From a virus: a stretch of DNA of 54,915 nt. Under the pieces are notes generated by a model, which ran no database searches, was not told the DNA's origin, and saw only the letters and a program-made list of their open reading frames with translations. Shown piece by piece: positions 33,838 to 42,714 of the stretch. The stretch spans positions 1 through 54,915 of IMG/VR virus record IMGVR_UViG_3300042557_000196, one strand, 5' to 3'. The first letter of the stretch is position 1. Every line of letters starts with the position of its first letter. Made by a program: the position numbers and the translations under genes.

Positions 33838-34470
33838 ATGCCCGAGATGACTGACGATGTTGTGGAGCTTCCCGAAGAGGTTTCCACCTACATCGACGAA
33901 CTTGAGAAGGCGAACCGAGAGCTGTCGGATCGTCTGACCGAGGAGCTGGTCAAGAGCGCCGACGCTGCTGCTGACGAGCTTGACGAGGACGACGATCTGG
34001 ACGACGAGATGGAGTCGGCTCTGGAGAAGGCCGATCCTGCCGTCAAGGCTCTGATTGAGAAGCAGCAGGCGATTCTGGATCAGGTGACTGGTCGGATGGC
34101 CGCTGCCGAGGAGATCGCCAAGGCGGAGCGCGACGCTCGCCTCACTCGCGAGTTCATCTCCAAGGCTGCTGACTACGAGGCTCTCCCCGGCGTCACCGCC
34201 GACGGGTTCGGGCTCTTCCTGAAGTCGGCCAGCGAGAAGCTGGACGAGCAGGAGTTCGGCGTGCTGACGCAGGTTCTGGACGGAGCTTCGGAGCTTGCCA
34301 AGTCCAGCGTCGCCTTCACTGAGGTCGGTGCGACCGGGGCCGGTGCGCCTAGCTCGGACATTGAAAAGGCTGCGGCCAAGCTGATGGCCGAGAACCCCTC
34401 TCTCAACAAGTTTGAGGCAATCGCCAAGGCGGTTGACCTTGATCCGACGCTCTGGCAGAAGGAGGCCTGA
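33838..34470 (+). CDS. Probable capsid scaffolding protein
   Basis: 210 residues, highly charged and helical: acidic Asp-rich segment (DELDEDDDLDDE near 45-60), coiled-coil-like stretches and Ala-rich C-terminal helix. Composition and position before decoration and major capsid genes are typical of scaffolds. No enzymatic motif. Confidence 0.75.
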   Translation: MPEMTDDVVELPEEVSTYIDELEKANRELSDRLTEELVKSADAAADELDEDDDLDDEMESALEKADPAVKALIEKQQAILDQVTGRMAAAEEIAKAERDARLTREFISKAADYEALPGVTADGFGLFLKSASEKLDEQEFGVLTQVLDGASELAKSSVAFTEVGATGAGAPSSDIEKAAAKLMAENPSLNKFEAIAKAVDLDPTLWQKEA

Positions 34471-34473
34471 GTC

Positions 34474-34878
34474 ATGGCTTACGAAGGGCAGCAGCCTCTC
34501 AAGCTCGGGGAGTTCACGGCGGCAGCCGACCTCTCGGGCAAGCAGTACTACTTCGTGAAGCTCGCATCGGCCACCACGGTCGATGTTTGCTCCGCAGTGA
34601 CGGACATTCCGATTGGAGTGCTCCAGAACAAGCCCACGTCGGGTCAGGCGGCAGAGGTCGTGACCATCGGTCAGACCAAGATCAGTGCCGACGCCAATCT
34701 CGGGCAGGGCGACCTGATCGCCACGTCGTCCGACGGTCAGGCTCAGACCTTCACCGCTGGTACTGACACCACGGCCTACTGCGTTGGCCGAGTCATCACC
34801 GATCCGGCTGCGGCTGGAGAAATCCACACGGCCATCGTCAACTGCGTCAACCCGTTCCGCGGGATCGCTGGCATCTGA
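34474..34878 (+). CDS. Probable capsid decoration protein
   Basis: 134 residues, beta-rich, with PIGVLQNKPTSGQAAEVVTIGQTK and AAGEIHTAIV, the pattern of DUF2190-type head decoration proteins. It directly precedes the major capsid gene. Confidence 0.7.
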   Translation: MAYEGQQPLKLGEFTAAADLSGKQYYFVKLASATTVDVCSAVTDIPIGVLQNKPTSGQAAEVVTIGQTKISADANLGQGDLIATSSDGQAQTFTAGTDTTAYCVGRVITDPAAAGEIHTAIVNCVNPFRGIAGI

Positions 34879-34893
34879 CAAGGAGTCTGAACC

Positions 34894-35844
34894 ATGCCCC
34901 AGCCCACTGCCTCCGACGTGCATGTTGATGCGATCCTGACCTCCATCTCGGTCGCATACATGCAGGCTGCGACTGACTTCATTGCGAGTCAGGTGTTCCC
35001 GGTCATCCCGGTGGACAAGCAGAGCGACAAGTACTTCACCTTCACCAAGGGTGACTGGTTCCGTGACGAGGCCGCAGTGCGCGCCCCGAACTCGGAGTCG
35101 GTCGGTTCTGGCTTCAACATCAGCACCGACAACTACTCGGCGCTGACGTATGCCATCCACAAGGACATTGACGACCAGACTCTGGCGAATGCGGACATTC
35201 CGCTGAACCCCCGCCGTGAGGCTGCCCAGTTCGTCACCCAGCGGATGCTGCTCCGTCGTGAAATCCAGTTCGCGACCGACTTCTTCACCACCTCGGTGTG
35301 GGGAACCGACGTCACCCCGTCGAACCTCTGGTCGGACTACGCAGCGTCTGATCCCATCGACAACATCGAGACTGGCAAGCAGACCATCCTCACCAACACG
35401 GGCTTCATGCCCAACACGCTGGTGCTCGGGTATCAGGTGTTCCGCCAGCTCAAGCACCACCCCGACATCATCGACCGCTTCAAGTACACCTCCTCCAACA
35501 ACGTGACGGCTGACATTCTCGCCCGTCTGTTCGAGGTGGACCGGGTGCTTGTGACCCGTGCGATCAAGAACACTGCGGTTGAGGGCGCTTCCAACAGCTT
35601 CAGCTTCGTCCACGGCAAGCACGCCCTCCTGTGCTACGTCCCGGCTTCCCCGAGCCTGATGACCCCGGCTGCTGGCTACACCTTCGCTTGGCGGGGTGTC
35701 TCCGACGGCATGGGTGCCACCATCGGTACCTCGTCCTTCCCGATGCGCCAGCTGCGCTCGGAGCGGATTGAGTCGCAGATGGCTTGGGACAACAAGGTTG
35801 TCTCCTCCGACCTCGGGTACTTCTTCAACGGCGCCGTTGCCTGA
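34894..35844 (+). CDS. Major capsid protein, HK97-fold (gpE-like)
   Basis: 316 residues. Features include AATDFIASQVFPVIPVDKQSDKYFTF, the long helix region RREAAQFVTQRMLLRREIQFA and PNTLVLGYQVFRQLKHHPDIIDRFKY typical of this capsid group. The preceding ribosome site is AAGGAG. It forms the head shell. Confidence 0.85.
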   Translation: MPQPTASDVHVDAILTSISVAYMQAATDFIASQVFPVIPVDKQSDKYFTFTKGDWFRDEAAVRAPNSESVGSGFNISTDNYSALTYAIHKDIDDQTLANADIPLNPRREAAQFVTQRMLLRREIQFATDFFTTSVWGTDVTPSNLWSDYAASDPIDNIETGKQTILTNTGFMPNTLVLGYQVFRQLKHHPDIIDRFKYTSSNNVTADILARLFEVDRVLVTRAIKNTAVEGASNSFSFVHGKHALLCYVPASPSLMTPAAGYTFAWRGVSDGMGATIGTSSFPMRQLRSERIESQMAWDNKVVSSDLGYFFNGAVA

Positions 35845-35862
35845 TCTGACTAGGGAGTGACC

Positions 35863-36321
35863 ATGCCAGTGTCCGACCCCCTTGCTCTTCCCATCGACAC
35901 TTCACCGCTCATCATCGTCACTCGTGACTTCAACGGTGGCGGGGTGCAGCGTTTCCGTGGGGAGATCGTTGACACGACCGGGTGGCTCTTCACGCACACC
36001 CTCATCAACCGGCGTTATGCCAGCATCGTGCCCTACGGGTACGACATGGACGCCTCTGTGGTCGTGAAGATTGACGGTGAGGACCGCAGGTTCACGCACA
36101 AGGACTACGCAGACCACGCAGTTGCCACCAGTGCTGATCTGCCGCCCTCCAGCGAGCCGGAGCCTGTAACACCTGCCTCTACGCCTGCCGAGCCGCAGGA
36201 AGCCGCTGAGGAGGAGCAGGAGCAGCCTGCTGCTACCACGGACGACGAGATCAAGGCGGAGCAGCCCAAGCAGGCTCCCCGCCAGACCACCCGCAAGCGC
36301 ACTCAGGGAGCGAAGGCATGA
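35863..36321 (+). CDS. Head-associated protein with basic C-terminal tail
   Basis: 152 residues from ATG 35863, after AGGGAG. The N-terminal part (1-85) is folded; from about 92 it is Pro/Glu/Gln/Ala-rich and ends with a basic run (RKRTQGAKA). A CTCTACGCC (36177) encodes Ser-Thr-Pro in the linker. Perhaps a neck or decoration protein; ATGA with the next gene. Confidence 0.6.
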   Translation: MPVSDPLALPIDTSPLIIVTRDFNGGGVQRFRGEIVDTTGWLFTHTLINRRYASIVPYGYDMDASVVVKIDGEDRRFTHKDYADHAVATSADLPPSSEPEPVTPASTPAEPQEAAEEEQEQPAATTDDEIKAEQPKQAPRQTTRKRTQGAKA

Positions 36322-36671
36322 GCTACAACCGTCTGACCAAGGGCACGGCAATCGTTGGTGATCTCATCATCGACGGTGGCGGTGCAGTCACCTCGTCGCC
36401 CATCAAGGCAGTTCAGGCTGGAACGGCCTCTCTTGATCCGGGTTCCATCTCCACGGTTTCCCGTGGCTCGGTGACCTTCACGCTGACGGGTGCTGCCTCG
36501 GGCGATGCCATCGTGATGATGCCGCCGTCGGCACTGAACGATGACCTCATCTTCTGCGGTGCCGATGTCACTTCTGCCAACACGGTGACGGTGTACCTCT
36601 ACAACCCCACTGCTGGCTCGATTGACGACACGGCTCGCACTTGGAAGTACGTCTGGCTGGACCTGACCTGA
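36318..36671 (+). CDS. Small beta-rich structural protein
   Basis: 117 residues, Gly/Ser/Thr/Val-rich, without charge clusters: typical of virion surface proteins. It lies between capsid genes and the fibre-like gene. No family is recognised. Confidence 0.6.
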   Translation: MSYNRLTKGTAIVGDLIIDGGGAVTSSPIKAVQAGTASLDPGSISTVSRGSVTFTLTGAASGDAIVMMPPSALNDDLIFCGADVTSANTVTVYLYNPTAGSIDDTARTWKYVWLDLT

Positions 36672-36706
36672 GGTAGCTGCGGCTACGGAAGGCTTCGGCA
36701 CTCTCC

Positions 36707-38644
36707 ATGCCCTACGACATTCCGAACTACGCAGACGCCAACTACCCCGACCAGTCTGAGCTGCAATCCGGCAGTCTGAACGATCTCGTCAAGGCTCACA
36801 ACGGCGACGGGGTGACCAGTGGGTGCGCCGTCACGGTGTCCTCTGGGATGAGCCTGTCTGTCGCTTCGGGCGCAGTGACCGTGGCGGGATCGCCTGCCAA
36901 TGTCTCAAGCGGCACTGTCACGATCACCACTGCCAACGCATCCAATCCTCGGATCGACGTTGTGCGTGCCAGCTCCGCTGGCGTTCTGAGTGTCGTTGCT
37001 GGGACTGCTGATCCCAACCCGGCAGAGCCAAAGGCTGGCGACGGATACGTCAAGCTGGCTGCGGTCTACGTTCCCACTGGAGCTACGGCCATCACGTCAG
37101 CGATGCTCTCTGACCGCAGGGTCAACATCACCAGCGCAGGCGGAGGAACAAGCGATCACGGGGCGCTCACTGGCCTCACTGACGACGATCACCCGCAGTA
37201 CCAGCGGGCTGACTCGGTGTTCACGACGACCGACCCGTACACGATCACCGACGAGTCACTTGTGATTACAACTGGAGCTGCGGTCACGCTGCCTGATGCC
37301 GCCACAAATGTTGGACGGATGGTGTCGATTGGCTCCGCTGCACAGTTCGTTACGATCAGCCCCGCAGGCACCGACCTGCTAAATGGAGCTTCCGGCGATT
37401 ACATTCTGCCGACTGGTTCCGGCGTGTCGCTCATCTCTGTGAACATCGGCGGTTGGGGCTGGGGGATCAACAACGAGCAGGGTGCTGTAGCCAACCTCCC
37501 CACTTGGTATGACGTGACCACCGGGCTGAGTCTCGGTACAGAAGGAAATGTTCTCCGTCTTGAACCAACCGGCGGCGGGCTGATTATTCCAACGTGGACG
37601 AACGGCACTCGCACCGAACACGAGTTCCTGTCCGGCACCGGCTGGACTTCCGACGTGCCAGTTCTCGTCCCGGTCAAGAACACGAGCGGCAGCACGATCG
37701 CCAAGGGAGTGCCGGTCTATGCGACTGGCACGGTCGGTGCCACGTCCACCATTGAGATCGCACCGGCCGACGCCGACGATGCCGCCAAGATGCCAGCGAT
37801 CGGCCTCACCGAATCGTCGCTGAACGTCAACGCCACCGGGTTCGTGGTCGTCGTCGGGACACTGCGAGGCGTCAACACGAACGCCTACAGCATCAACCAG
37901 CCGCTCTACGTTTCGACCACGGCAGGCCAGTTGACCGGCACGAAGCCGACCGGGACCTCCGATGCGGTGCAGATGATCGGACTGGTCACTCGGGTCAACA
38001 CGAACAGCGGCGAGATCCTCGTGTTGGCGCAGGGCGCGGACGAGGCTCCGAACGCCATCGACGCCGGGAAGATCACGTCCGGGACGCTCGCCACCGCACG
38101 CCTCGGCAGCGGCACCGCCAGCAGCGGCACGTTCTTGCGTGGCGATCAGACGTGGGCGAGCCCGACCCCGTGGACCGTCATCACGGACACGACGCTCGGT
38201 TCGGCAGCAGCGACGTTCAGCGTCACGGTGACTGGCTACAGCGTGGTAGAGGTCTACCTCACGGGTCGATCAACCGACACCGGGTTCGCAGCCCTCGGGA
38301 TGCGAATGCTGTTCAACTCCGACAGCGGGACCAACTATCTGCACAACAACTCTTCAGCGCAGACCGTCCTCGCACCGGGGTCCGTCCCCGGTTCCCTAAC
38401 CAATACGGACCGGACGGGAATCTGGCAGGCGAGCATCTCGCTAGGTGGTGTCGGGAAATACACGTCGCTCGTCTACCGCAACGCATACGTCACGTCGACA
38501 GGGACAACTGGACTCCCAGCGTCCAGCACCTCTGGGTCGGGCCACTACATCAACACGTCCGCTGCGATCACCTCAATGACCCTCTACCCGTCGTCTGGAA
38601 ACTGGGCGGTCGGGACGAGCCTCCTAGTCCTCGGGAGAGTGTGA
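36707..38644 (+). CDS. Tail-fibre/receptor-binding-type protein
   Basis: 645 residues, Ser/Thr/Gly-rich. DHGALTGLTDDDHPQYQ is a well-known phage fibre motif, and KITSGTLATARLGSGTASSGTFLRGDQTW is a collar sequence repeated in phage fibres; C-terminal part (about 490-645) is a beta-sandwich-like tip. It sits in the head region, not after the tape measure. The N-terminal ~150 residues probably attach it to the virion. It may be a head fibre. Confidence 0.75.
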   Translation: MPYDIPNYADANYPDQSELQSGSLNDLVKAHNGDGVTSGCAVTVSSGMSLSVASGAVTVAGSPANVSSGTVTITTANASNPRIDVVRASSAGVLSVVAGTADPNPAEPKAGDGYVKLAAVYVPTGATAITSAMLSDRRVNITSAGGGTSDHGALTGLTDDDHPQYQRADSVFTTTDPYTITDESLVITTGAAVTLPDAATNVGRMVSIGSAAQFVTISPAGTDLLNGASGDYILPTGSGVSLISVNIGGWGWGINNEQGAVANLPTWYDVTTGLSLGTEGNVLRLEPTGGGLIIPTWTNGTRTEHEFLSGTGWTSDVPVLVPVKNTSGSTIAKGVPVYATGTVGATSTIEIAPADADDAAKMPAIGLTESSLNVNATGFVVVVGTLRGVNTNAYSINQPLYVSTTAGQLTGTKPTGTSDAVQMIGLVTRVNTNSGEILVLAQGADEAPNAIDAGKITSGTLATARLGSGTASSGTFLRGDQTWASPTPWTVITDTTLGSAAATFSVTVTGYSVVEVYLTGRSTDTGFAALGMRMLFNSDSGTNYLHNNSSAQTVLAPGSVPGSLTNTDRTGIWQASISLGGVGKYTSLVYRNAYVTSTGTTGLPASSTSGSGHYINTSAAITSMTLYPSSGNWAVGTSLLVLGRV

Positions 38645-38892
38645 TGGAACGCACCGACGAGTTCGGTACATGGCAGAGCGACGACGGGTCGTGTTGGGTT
38701 CTCACCCAGCCATCGCAAGCGTTTCGTGATCTCCAGATCCCCGACCCGCTCTACCCACCGCTGGACTCCACCGGGGCGCTGGCGACCCTTCTCGTCGTTG
38801 TTGGTGCGCTTGACCTTGAGGACGCAGCAAACGCTATCCACGAAGAGCCAGCGCACCTTGAGCATGAAGCTCTCGCTTGGGGGCTGGGGTGA
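38644..38892 (+). CDS. Small acidic protein after the fibre gene
   Basis: 82 residues from ATG 38644 (TGATG with the fibre stop). Acidic; begins MERTDEFGTWQSDDGSCWVL, like small phage proteins that follow fibres. Could be a fibre chaperone. The GTGA at the end couples the next gene. Confidence 0.55.
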   Translation: MERTDEFGTWQSDDGSCWVLTQPSQAFRDLQIPDPLYPPLDSTGALATLLVVVGALDLEDAANAIHEEPAHLEHEALAWGLG

Positions 38893-39062
38893 AGCTGAAC
38901 TACACCAGCAATCTCAATCTTCAGGCGTTCTTCAACGCGCTCCCTGAGCCTGACGTTGGGTACGTCGCCAAGCTCTCTGAGGACGTTTACTCGGCCAAAC
39001 TGTCGTCCGGGCTTGCAGTCAAGGTGTCAGAGAGTGGCGCCTACAAGGTAGGCGTTTCCTAG
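38889..39062 (+). CDS. Small protein of the fibre cluster
   Basis: 57 residues from GTG 38889, short beta-rich protein (KLNYTSNLNLQAFFNALP then alternating strands with AKLSSGLAVKVSESG). Function unknown; the GTGA overlap and the following hairpin mark the end of this gene group. Confidence 0.6.
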   Translation: MKLNYTSNLNLQAFFNALPEPDVGYVAKLSEDVYSAKLSSGLAVKVSESGAYKVGVS

Positions 39063-39075
39063 CCTTGTGCTGATC

Positions 39076-39109
39076 CTGACGCTCACGCCCTCTGATCGGC
39101 CAGCGTTAG
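39076..39109 (+). terminator. Hairpin after the fibre cluster
   Basis: CTGACGCT (39076-39083) pairs with AGCGTTAG (39102-39109), with one G-U pair. CTCTACGCC (39116) follows and then AAGGAGG of the connector gene, the same element order as in the early block. Confidence 0.45.
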
Positions 39110-39148
39110 TCTTGTCTCTACGCCCGGTGACGACGAAGGAGGGCGAGC

Positions 39149-39988
39149 ATGGCCATCGACACCTCTAACTCGTTCATCACCCACGACGCCAATACGACCA
39201 CGTTTCGCTACGTCAGCGGGCGGGAGTTCCCGAGCATCAGGTTGTGGTGGGTTGACGATCAGGACACCCTCATCAACTTTGCGTCTGGCTACACCTTCTC
39301 GCTCACGGTGTCGCGAGGGTCAACGACGTACATCACCAAGACAACCGGCTTTACAGGAGCCGCTGGTTCTGGCACCCCTGACTCTGGCACCCCGAACCTG
39401 ACCATCGCATGGAACTCAGGCGAGCTGGACAGTGGCGTTCTCAACGCTGGGGTCTACCGCATCGACCTTGTGGCCACGTTCACGTCGTCGTCCAAGGAGC
39501 GGTTCCAGACGTTCACGCTGGTGATCGACTCGCCCTCTGACGTGACATGGAACTACACGGGCAACCCTGCTGATTCCAACCGTGACGCCGTGAGGTACTT
39601 GCTTGGCGACACTGACTACAGCGACCAACTCCTGAGCGATCAGGAAATCGACTGGTTGCTCACTGAGAACGGGACGGTCAGGTCAGCCGCCGCCGAAGGT
39701 GCCCTCTCCATCGCCGCTCGGTTTGCGCGGTGCATGGATCGTTCGATTGGCTCTCTTTCGTTCAGCTTCACGCAGCGTTTCGAGCAGTATCAGCGGCTGG
39801 CTGAGGAGCTTCGGCGCAATGTCCGTGCAGAACCGGCAGCCGCATGGTTCTCTGGTTCTAGCCGCAGCGAGAAGCGAGCGCGTGACGAGAACACTGACCG
39901 GGAGCGGACCTTCGCCACCAAGGGAATCCACGACTACTACGGGACCTCTACCTACAACCCGGATGACCCAGTGGACTACGGGCGATGA
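39149..39988 (+). CDS. Head-tail connector fused to an Ig-like N-terminal domain
   Basis: 279 residues. The N-terminal ~130 residues are a beta-sandwich (ITHDANTTTFRYVSGREFPS ... FQTFTLVID) reminiscent of baseplate/BppU-like modules. From about residue 140 the connector pattern follows: NPADSNRDAVRYLLGDTDYSDQLLSDQEIDWLL and a helical C terminus. The fusion would place a beta domain on the outside of the neck. Confidence 0.7.
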   Translation: MAIDTSNSFITHDANTTTFRYVSGREFPSIRLWWVDDQDTLINFASGYTFSLTVSRGSTTYITKTTGFTGAAGSGTPDSGTPNLTIAWNSGELDSGVLNAGVYRIDLVATFTSSSKERFQTFTLVIDSPSDVTWNYTGNPADSNRDAVRYLLGDTDYSDQLLSDQEIDWLLTENGTVRSAAAEGALSIAARFARCMDRSIGSLSFSFTQRFEQYQRLAEELRRNVRAEPAAAWFSGSSRSEKRARDENTDRERTFATKGIHDYYGTSTYNPDDPVDYGR

Positions 39989-40296
39989 AGTGCTCTAGCG
40001 GCGTTTGGCCCCATCGGGTGACGCTCAAGAAGCGAGCCAGCCTCAACACGTATGGCGAGACTGCGACAGTCTCCAACGTCAGGGTGGTCAATGCATACAT
40101 TGAGCCTGCCGATTCAATCGACCGAAGCACCCAGACCAGTGATGAGAACTACCCTACTCGGGTTATCGTTCAAGACGTTTCTGTAAATCCAGAGGACACG
40201 ATTGTCCTTCCCGATGGTAAGGAACGGATCATCCGTAACGTAGAGCGTTACGACTTCTGGGCCGACCTAGAGCATTCAGTCTTGAGCATCGCATGA
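39985..40296 (+). CDS. Head-tail adaptor/stopper protein
   Basis: 103 residues, ATGA overlap. Pattern of the SPP1 gp16-like head closure family: WPHRVTLKKRASLNTYGE at the start, an AYIEPADS strand, and DTIVLPDGKERIIRNVERY at the end. Confidence 0.75.
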   Translation: MKCSSGVWPHRVTLKKRASLNTYGETATVSNVRVVNAYIEPADSIDRSTQTSDENYPTRVIVQDVSVNPEDTIVLPDGKERIIRNVERYDFWADLEHSVLSIA

Positions 40297-40655
40297 GCAT
40301 CAGCATCGACATCAAGATTGACAAGTTTGACTCTGTGAAGGGTCAGGCCCGCCAGTACCTCCCTGCTGCCGTGTTTGCAGAGGCGGTGAGGATCATGAAC
40401 GACTCTCAGGCGAACTACGTCCCGGTCCAGACTGGTGAGCTTCGTAGGTCTGGGAAGGTGGAAGAGCCACGAGAGACAGGCTCTGGCTTTGAGGTTACCC
40501 TGAGCTACGGCGCTGATTATGCGCTGTACGTCCACGAAGCTCCACCGGGGTACGGGCAGGGCAAGCGCAAGTTTCTGGAGACACCAGTGAACGCTGCGGC
40601 CCGTGGTATGGACAGTAGGGTTGCTGCACGGCTCAAGCAGTTGTCCGGCTGGTGA
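40293..40655 (+). CDS. Neck protein, HK97 gp10-like
   Basis: 120 residues. The PVQTGELRRSGKV motif and YALYVHEAPPGYGQGKRKFLETP are characteristic of the HK97 gp10-like tail completion/neck family. It overlaps its neighbour by ATGA. Confidence 0.82.
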   Translation: MSISIDIKIDKFDSVKGQARQYLPAAVFAEAVRIMNDSQANYVPVQTGELRRSGKVEEPRETGSGFEVTLSYGADYALYVHEAPPGYGQGKRKFLETPVNAAARGMDSRVAARLKQLSGW

Positions 40656-40658
40656 TCC

Positions 40659-41057
40659 ATGATTCTGGACGAGGTTGCCACCTACCTTGACACCCAGCTT
40701 GTGACGCTCACTGCTGGCACCAACTTGTTCGCTGGGACGCTGCCTGAGACACCGATTGAGTGCGTCGCCTTGTTTGAGAACCTGTCGATGCCACCAGTGG
40801 AAACGCATGGCGACGGCACGAGGCCGGTCATTGAGAAACCGCGCCTACAGGTGATCGTTCGGTCAACCAACTATTCCTCTGGTCGGGTTCTGATCGACAG
40901 TGTGTGGGAGCAGCTACAGGTTGTTTCCAACGACACGTTGAGTGGGGTCAGGTACTTTCGTATTGCAAGCAGTGACTCCCCGACGTTGCTGAACCGCGAT
41001 GCCAACCAGCGACCTCTCTTCTCGTGCAACTTTGATGTCTGGAAAGAGCTGTCGTGA
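40659..41057 (+). CDS. Tail terminator/minor capsid-like protein
   Basis: 132 residues. The length, the order in the neck operon and the pattern (LDTQLVTLTAGTNLFAG ... PRLQVIVRSTNYSSGRVLIDSVWEQL) fit tail-completion proteins. Overlaps the next gene with GTGA. Confidence 0.72.
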   Translation: MILDEVATYLDTQLVTLTAGTNLFAGTLPETPIECVALFENLSMPPVETHGDGTRPVIEKPRLQVIVRSTNYSSGRVLIDSVWEQLQVVSNDTLSGVRYFRIASSDSPTLLNRDANQRPLFSCNFDVWKELS

Positions 41058-41245
41058 CCGGGCTGTACGGCGACCAGTCGCTACCCGCTGCTGATTCACC
41101 AGTCAGGTGCTACTCGTGCAACAAGATGCTGGCCGAGCTTGTGACGCGGCCTTGGTCGATCCGCTGCCCACGGTGCAAGTCAGTCAACTCTGGTGAGCTA
41201 ACGCAGCAACATGAGAACGACCTACGATCTAGTGAGTTGATCTAA
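41054..41245 (+). CDS. Com-like zinc-ribbon protein
   Basis: 63 residues from GTG 41054. CYSCNKMLAELV ... IRCPRCKSVN matches the four-Cys ribbon of Mu Com, a protein that activates translation of the Mu DNA modification gene mom by binding its mRNA. Whether the role is kept here is unknown, as homologues occur in many phages that lack mom. The phage does have a DNA methyltransferase (2295). Confidence 0.72.
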   Translation: MTGLYGDQSLPAADSPVRCYSCNKMLAELVTRPWSIRCPRCKSVNSGELTQQHENDLRSSELI

Positions 41246-41342
41246 TCCCCCGACGTGCCCTGCTGCGGTGGCCCGGTGCAGCCCTCTGTGACCTTGTGTC
41301 CCGAAGGATCACCACGCTGGCGCAGCTCGTTGCAGGAGCCTC

Positions 41343-41507
41343 ATGCCAGCGAAGAAGCCAGCAGCAACAAAGAAGAGCCAGTACCGGGTGACCTGCGAGT
41401 ACCTCGTCGTTGCTGGCGAGCGTGTGGAGCAGGGAGAAACGGTTGAGCTTCCACTGGCTGTTGGCACTGAGCTTGTTGAGCGTGGTCGTATTGAGGAGGC
41501 TCAGTAA
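41343..41507 (+). CDS. Small tail-operon protein
   Basis: 54 residues from ATG 41343 after CAGGAG. Lys-rich N terminus (MPAKKPAATKKS), then two strands (YRVTCEYLVVAGERVEQGETVELP). TAATG overlap with the tail tube gene. Such small proteins often precede tail tubes in actinophages. Function unknown. Confidence 0.65.
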   Translation: MPAKKPAATKKSQYRVTCEYLVVAGERVEQGETVELPLAVGTELVERGRIEEAQ

Positions 41508-42250
41508 TGCCTTTCATCCACGGCAAGTTCACCAACGTCTACTACGACGACAAGAACCTCTCTGCGTACTTCAACACCGCGAGCCGGAACTCGTCAGTCG
41601 AAACTGCCGAAACTACTGTGTTCGGCAAGAGCCACAAGACGTACATCAGTGGACTCAGGGACGGCACTGCGTCCCTGTCCGGTCTGTTCGATGGCGCTGC
41701 TGGAGCTGTTGACGAAGAGCTGGCTGCGAGCCTTGGCTCCTCTTCGTACTACCCGCTGACCATCCTGCCTTCCTCTACGCCTGCCAAGGGCGACACGCTC
41801 TTCCTTGGTCGTGCGATCACCACCAGCTACGAAGTGTCCGCTCCGGTTGGCGACGTGGTGTCCACCAGCGCAGAGTTCCAGTCTGACCTTGGGATGCACA
41901 CTGGCGTGCTGCTTCTGGCTTCCTCCACGAGCATCACCGCCACGGCGTCCACGACGAGCCATGACTTCGGCACGTCGCCCACCCCTCCCACTGCTGGCGG
42001 CTGGGTAGCCTGTCTGCACGTTCTGACCAACACTCGTTCCGCCAACGTCGCGTTCGCCCTTGAGGACTCGTCCGACAACTCAACGTGGGCGAACCTTGGG
42101 ACGTTCACCACTGTCTCGGCTACATCAACTGTCGGACAGACACTGACCATCGTGCCCGACTCTGTGGCCCGCTATGTTCGCGTCACCTACACGGTGTCAG
42201 CGGGAACCGGAGCGATGACCGCAGTGGTCAGCTTCGCACGCATCCTGTAA
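41507..42250 (+). CDS. Major tail tube protein with C-terminal Ig-like domain
   Basis: 247 residues. Residues 1-130 carry the tail tube pattern shared with the next protein: PFIHGK, SSVETAETTVFGKSHKTYISGLRDGT and TSYEVSAPVGDVVSTSAEFQ. The remaining ~115 residues are a Thr/Ser/Ala-rich beta sandwich, like tail-surface Ig domains. CTCTACGCC at 41773. Confidence 0.82.
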   Translation: MPFIHGKFTNVYYDDKNLSAYFNTASRNSSVETAETTVFGKSHKTYISGLRDGTASLSGLFDGAAGAVDEELAASLGSSSYYPLTILPSSTPAKGDTLFLGRAITTSYEVSAPVGDVVSTSAEFQSDLGMHTGVLLLASSTSITATASTTSHDFGTSPTPPTAGGWVACLHVLTNTRSANVAFALEDSSDNSTWANLGTFTTVSATSTVGQTLTIVPDSVARYVRVTYTVSAGTGAMTAVVSFARIL

Positions 42251-42262
42251 GGAGGATCAGTC

Positions 42263-42691
42263 ATGCCATTCGTTCACGGCAAGTCCGCATACGTTCTCGT
42301 TGAGGATGGCTCGGGCAGCACCGGCACCGACCGGGACATCTCGGCTTACTGCGACAACGTGTCGCACCCGTTCAGCGTGGAGACTGCCGAAACCACGACG
42401 TTCGGCAAGAGCCACAAGACCTACATTGGCGGTCTGCGAGACACCACGGTGTCGATCAGCGGCAAGTGGGACGCCACTCTGGACGGCTACCTTGCTGGCT
42501 CGTCTGGCATCCTCGGGTACAACGGGACCCGGACGATGGCGGTCGGCCCTGCTGGGAGTACCGCTGGCAACATCAAGTACACCTTTGAGGTCATCATGAC
42601 TTCGTATGAGGTGAGTGCCCCGGTTGGCGACGTGGTGACCTTCTCTGCGGAGTTTCAGGTGAGCGACACGCCGACCCGTGGCACCTTCTAA
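42263..42691 (+). CDS. Second tail tube protein (paralogue)
   Basis: 142 residues. It aligns along its whole length with the N-terminal part of the preceding protein (PFVHGK, SVETAETTTFGKSHKTYIGGLRD, TSYEVSAPVGDVVTFSAEFQ) but has no Ig-like extension. AAGGAGG precedes it. Two tube subunits may mix in one tail or one may serve at an end. Confidence 0.82.
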   Translation: MPFVHGKSAYVLVEDGSGSTGTDRDISAYCDNVSHPFSVETAETTTFGKSHKTYIGGLRDTTVSISGKWDATLDGYLAGSSGILGYNGTRTMAVGPAGSTAGNIKYTFEVIMTSYEVSAPVGDVVTFSAEFQVSDTPTRGTF

Positions 42692-42714
42692 TCCAACCTG
42701 ACAAGGGAGACATA

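Noticed and set aside
33823-35622. 599-residue minus-strand open frame across scaffold, decoration and capsid genes
   Set aside because: It crosses three standard head genes, has shadow composition and no ribosome site or motif.
41255-41446. Small Cys frame (PCCGGPVQPS...) overlapping the gene at 41343
   Set aside because: No ribosome site, and most of it runs out of frame through a better-supported gene. The first ~30 residues look protein-like, so it remains a faint possibility.
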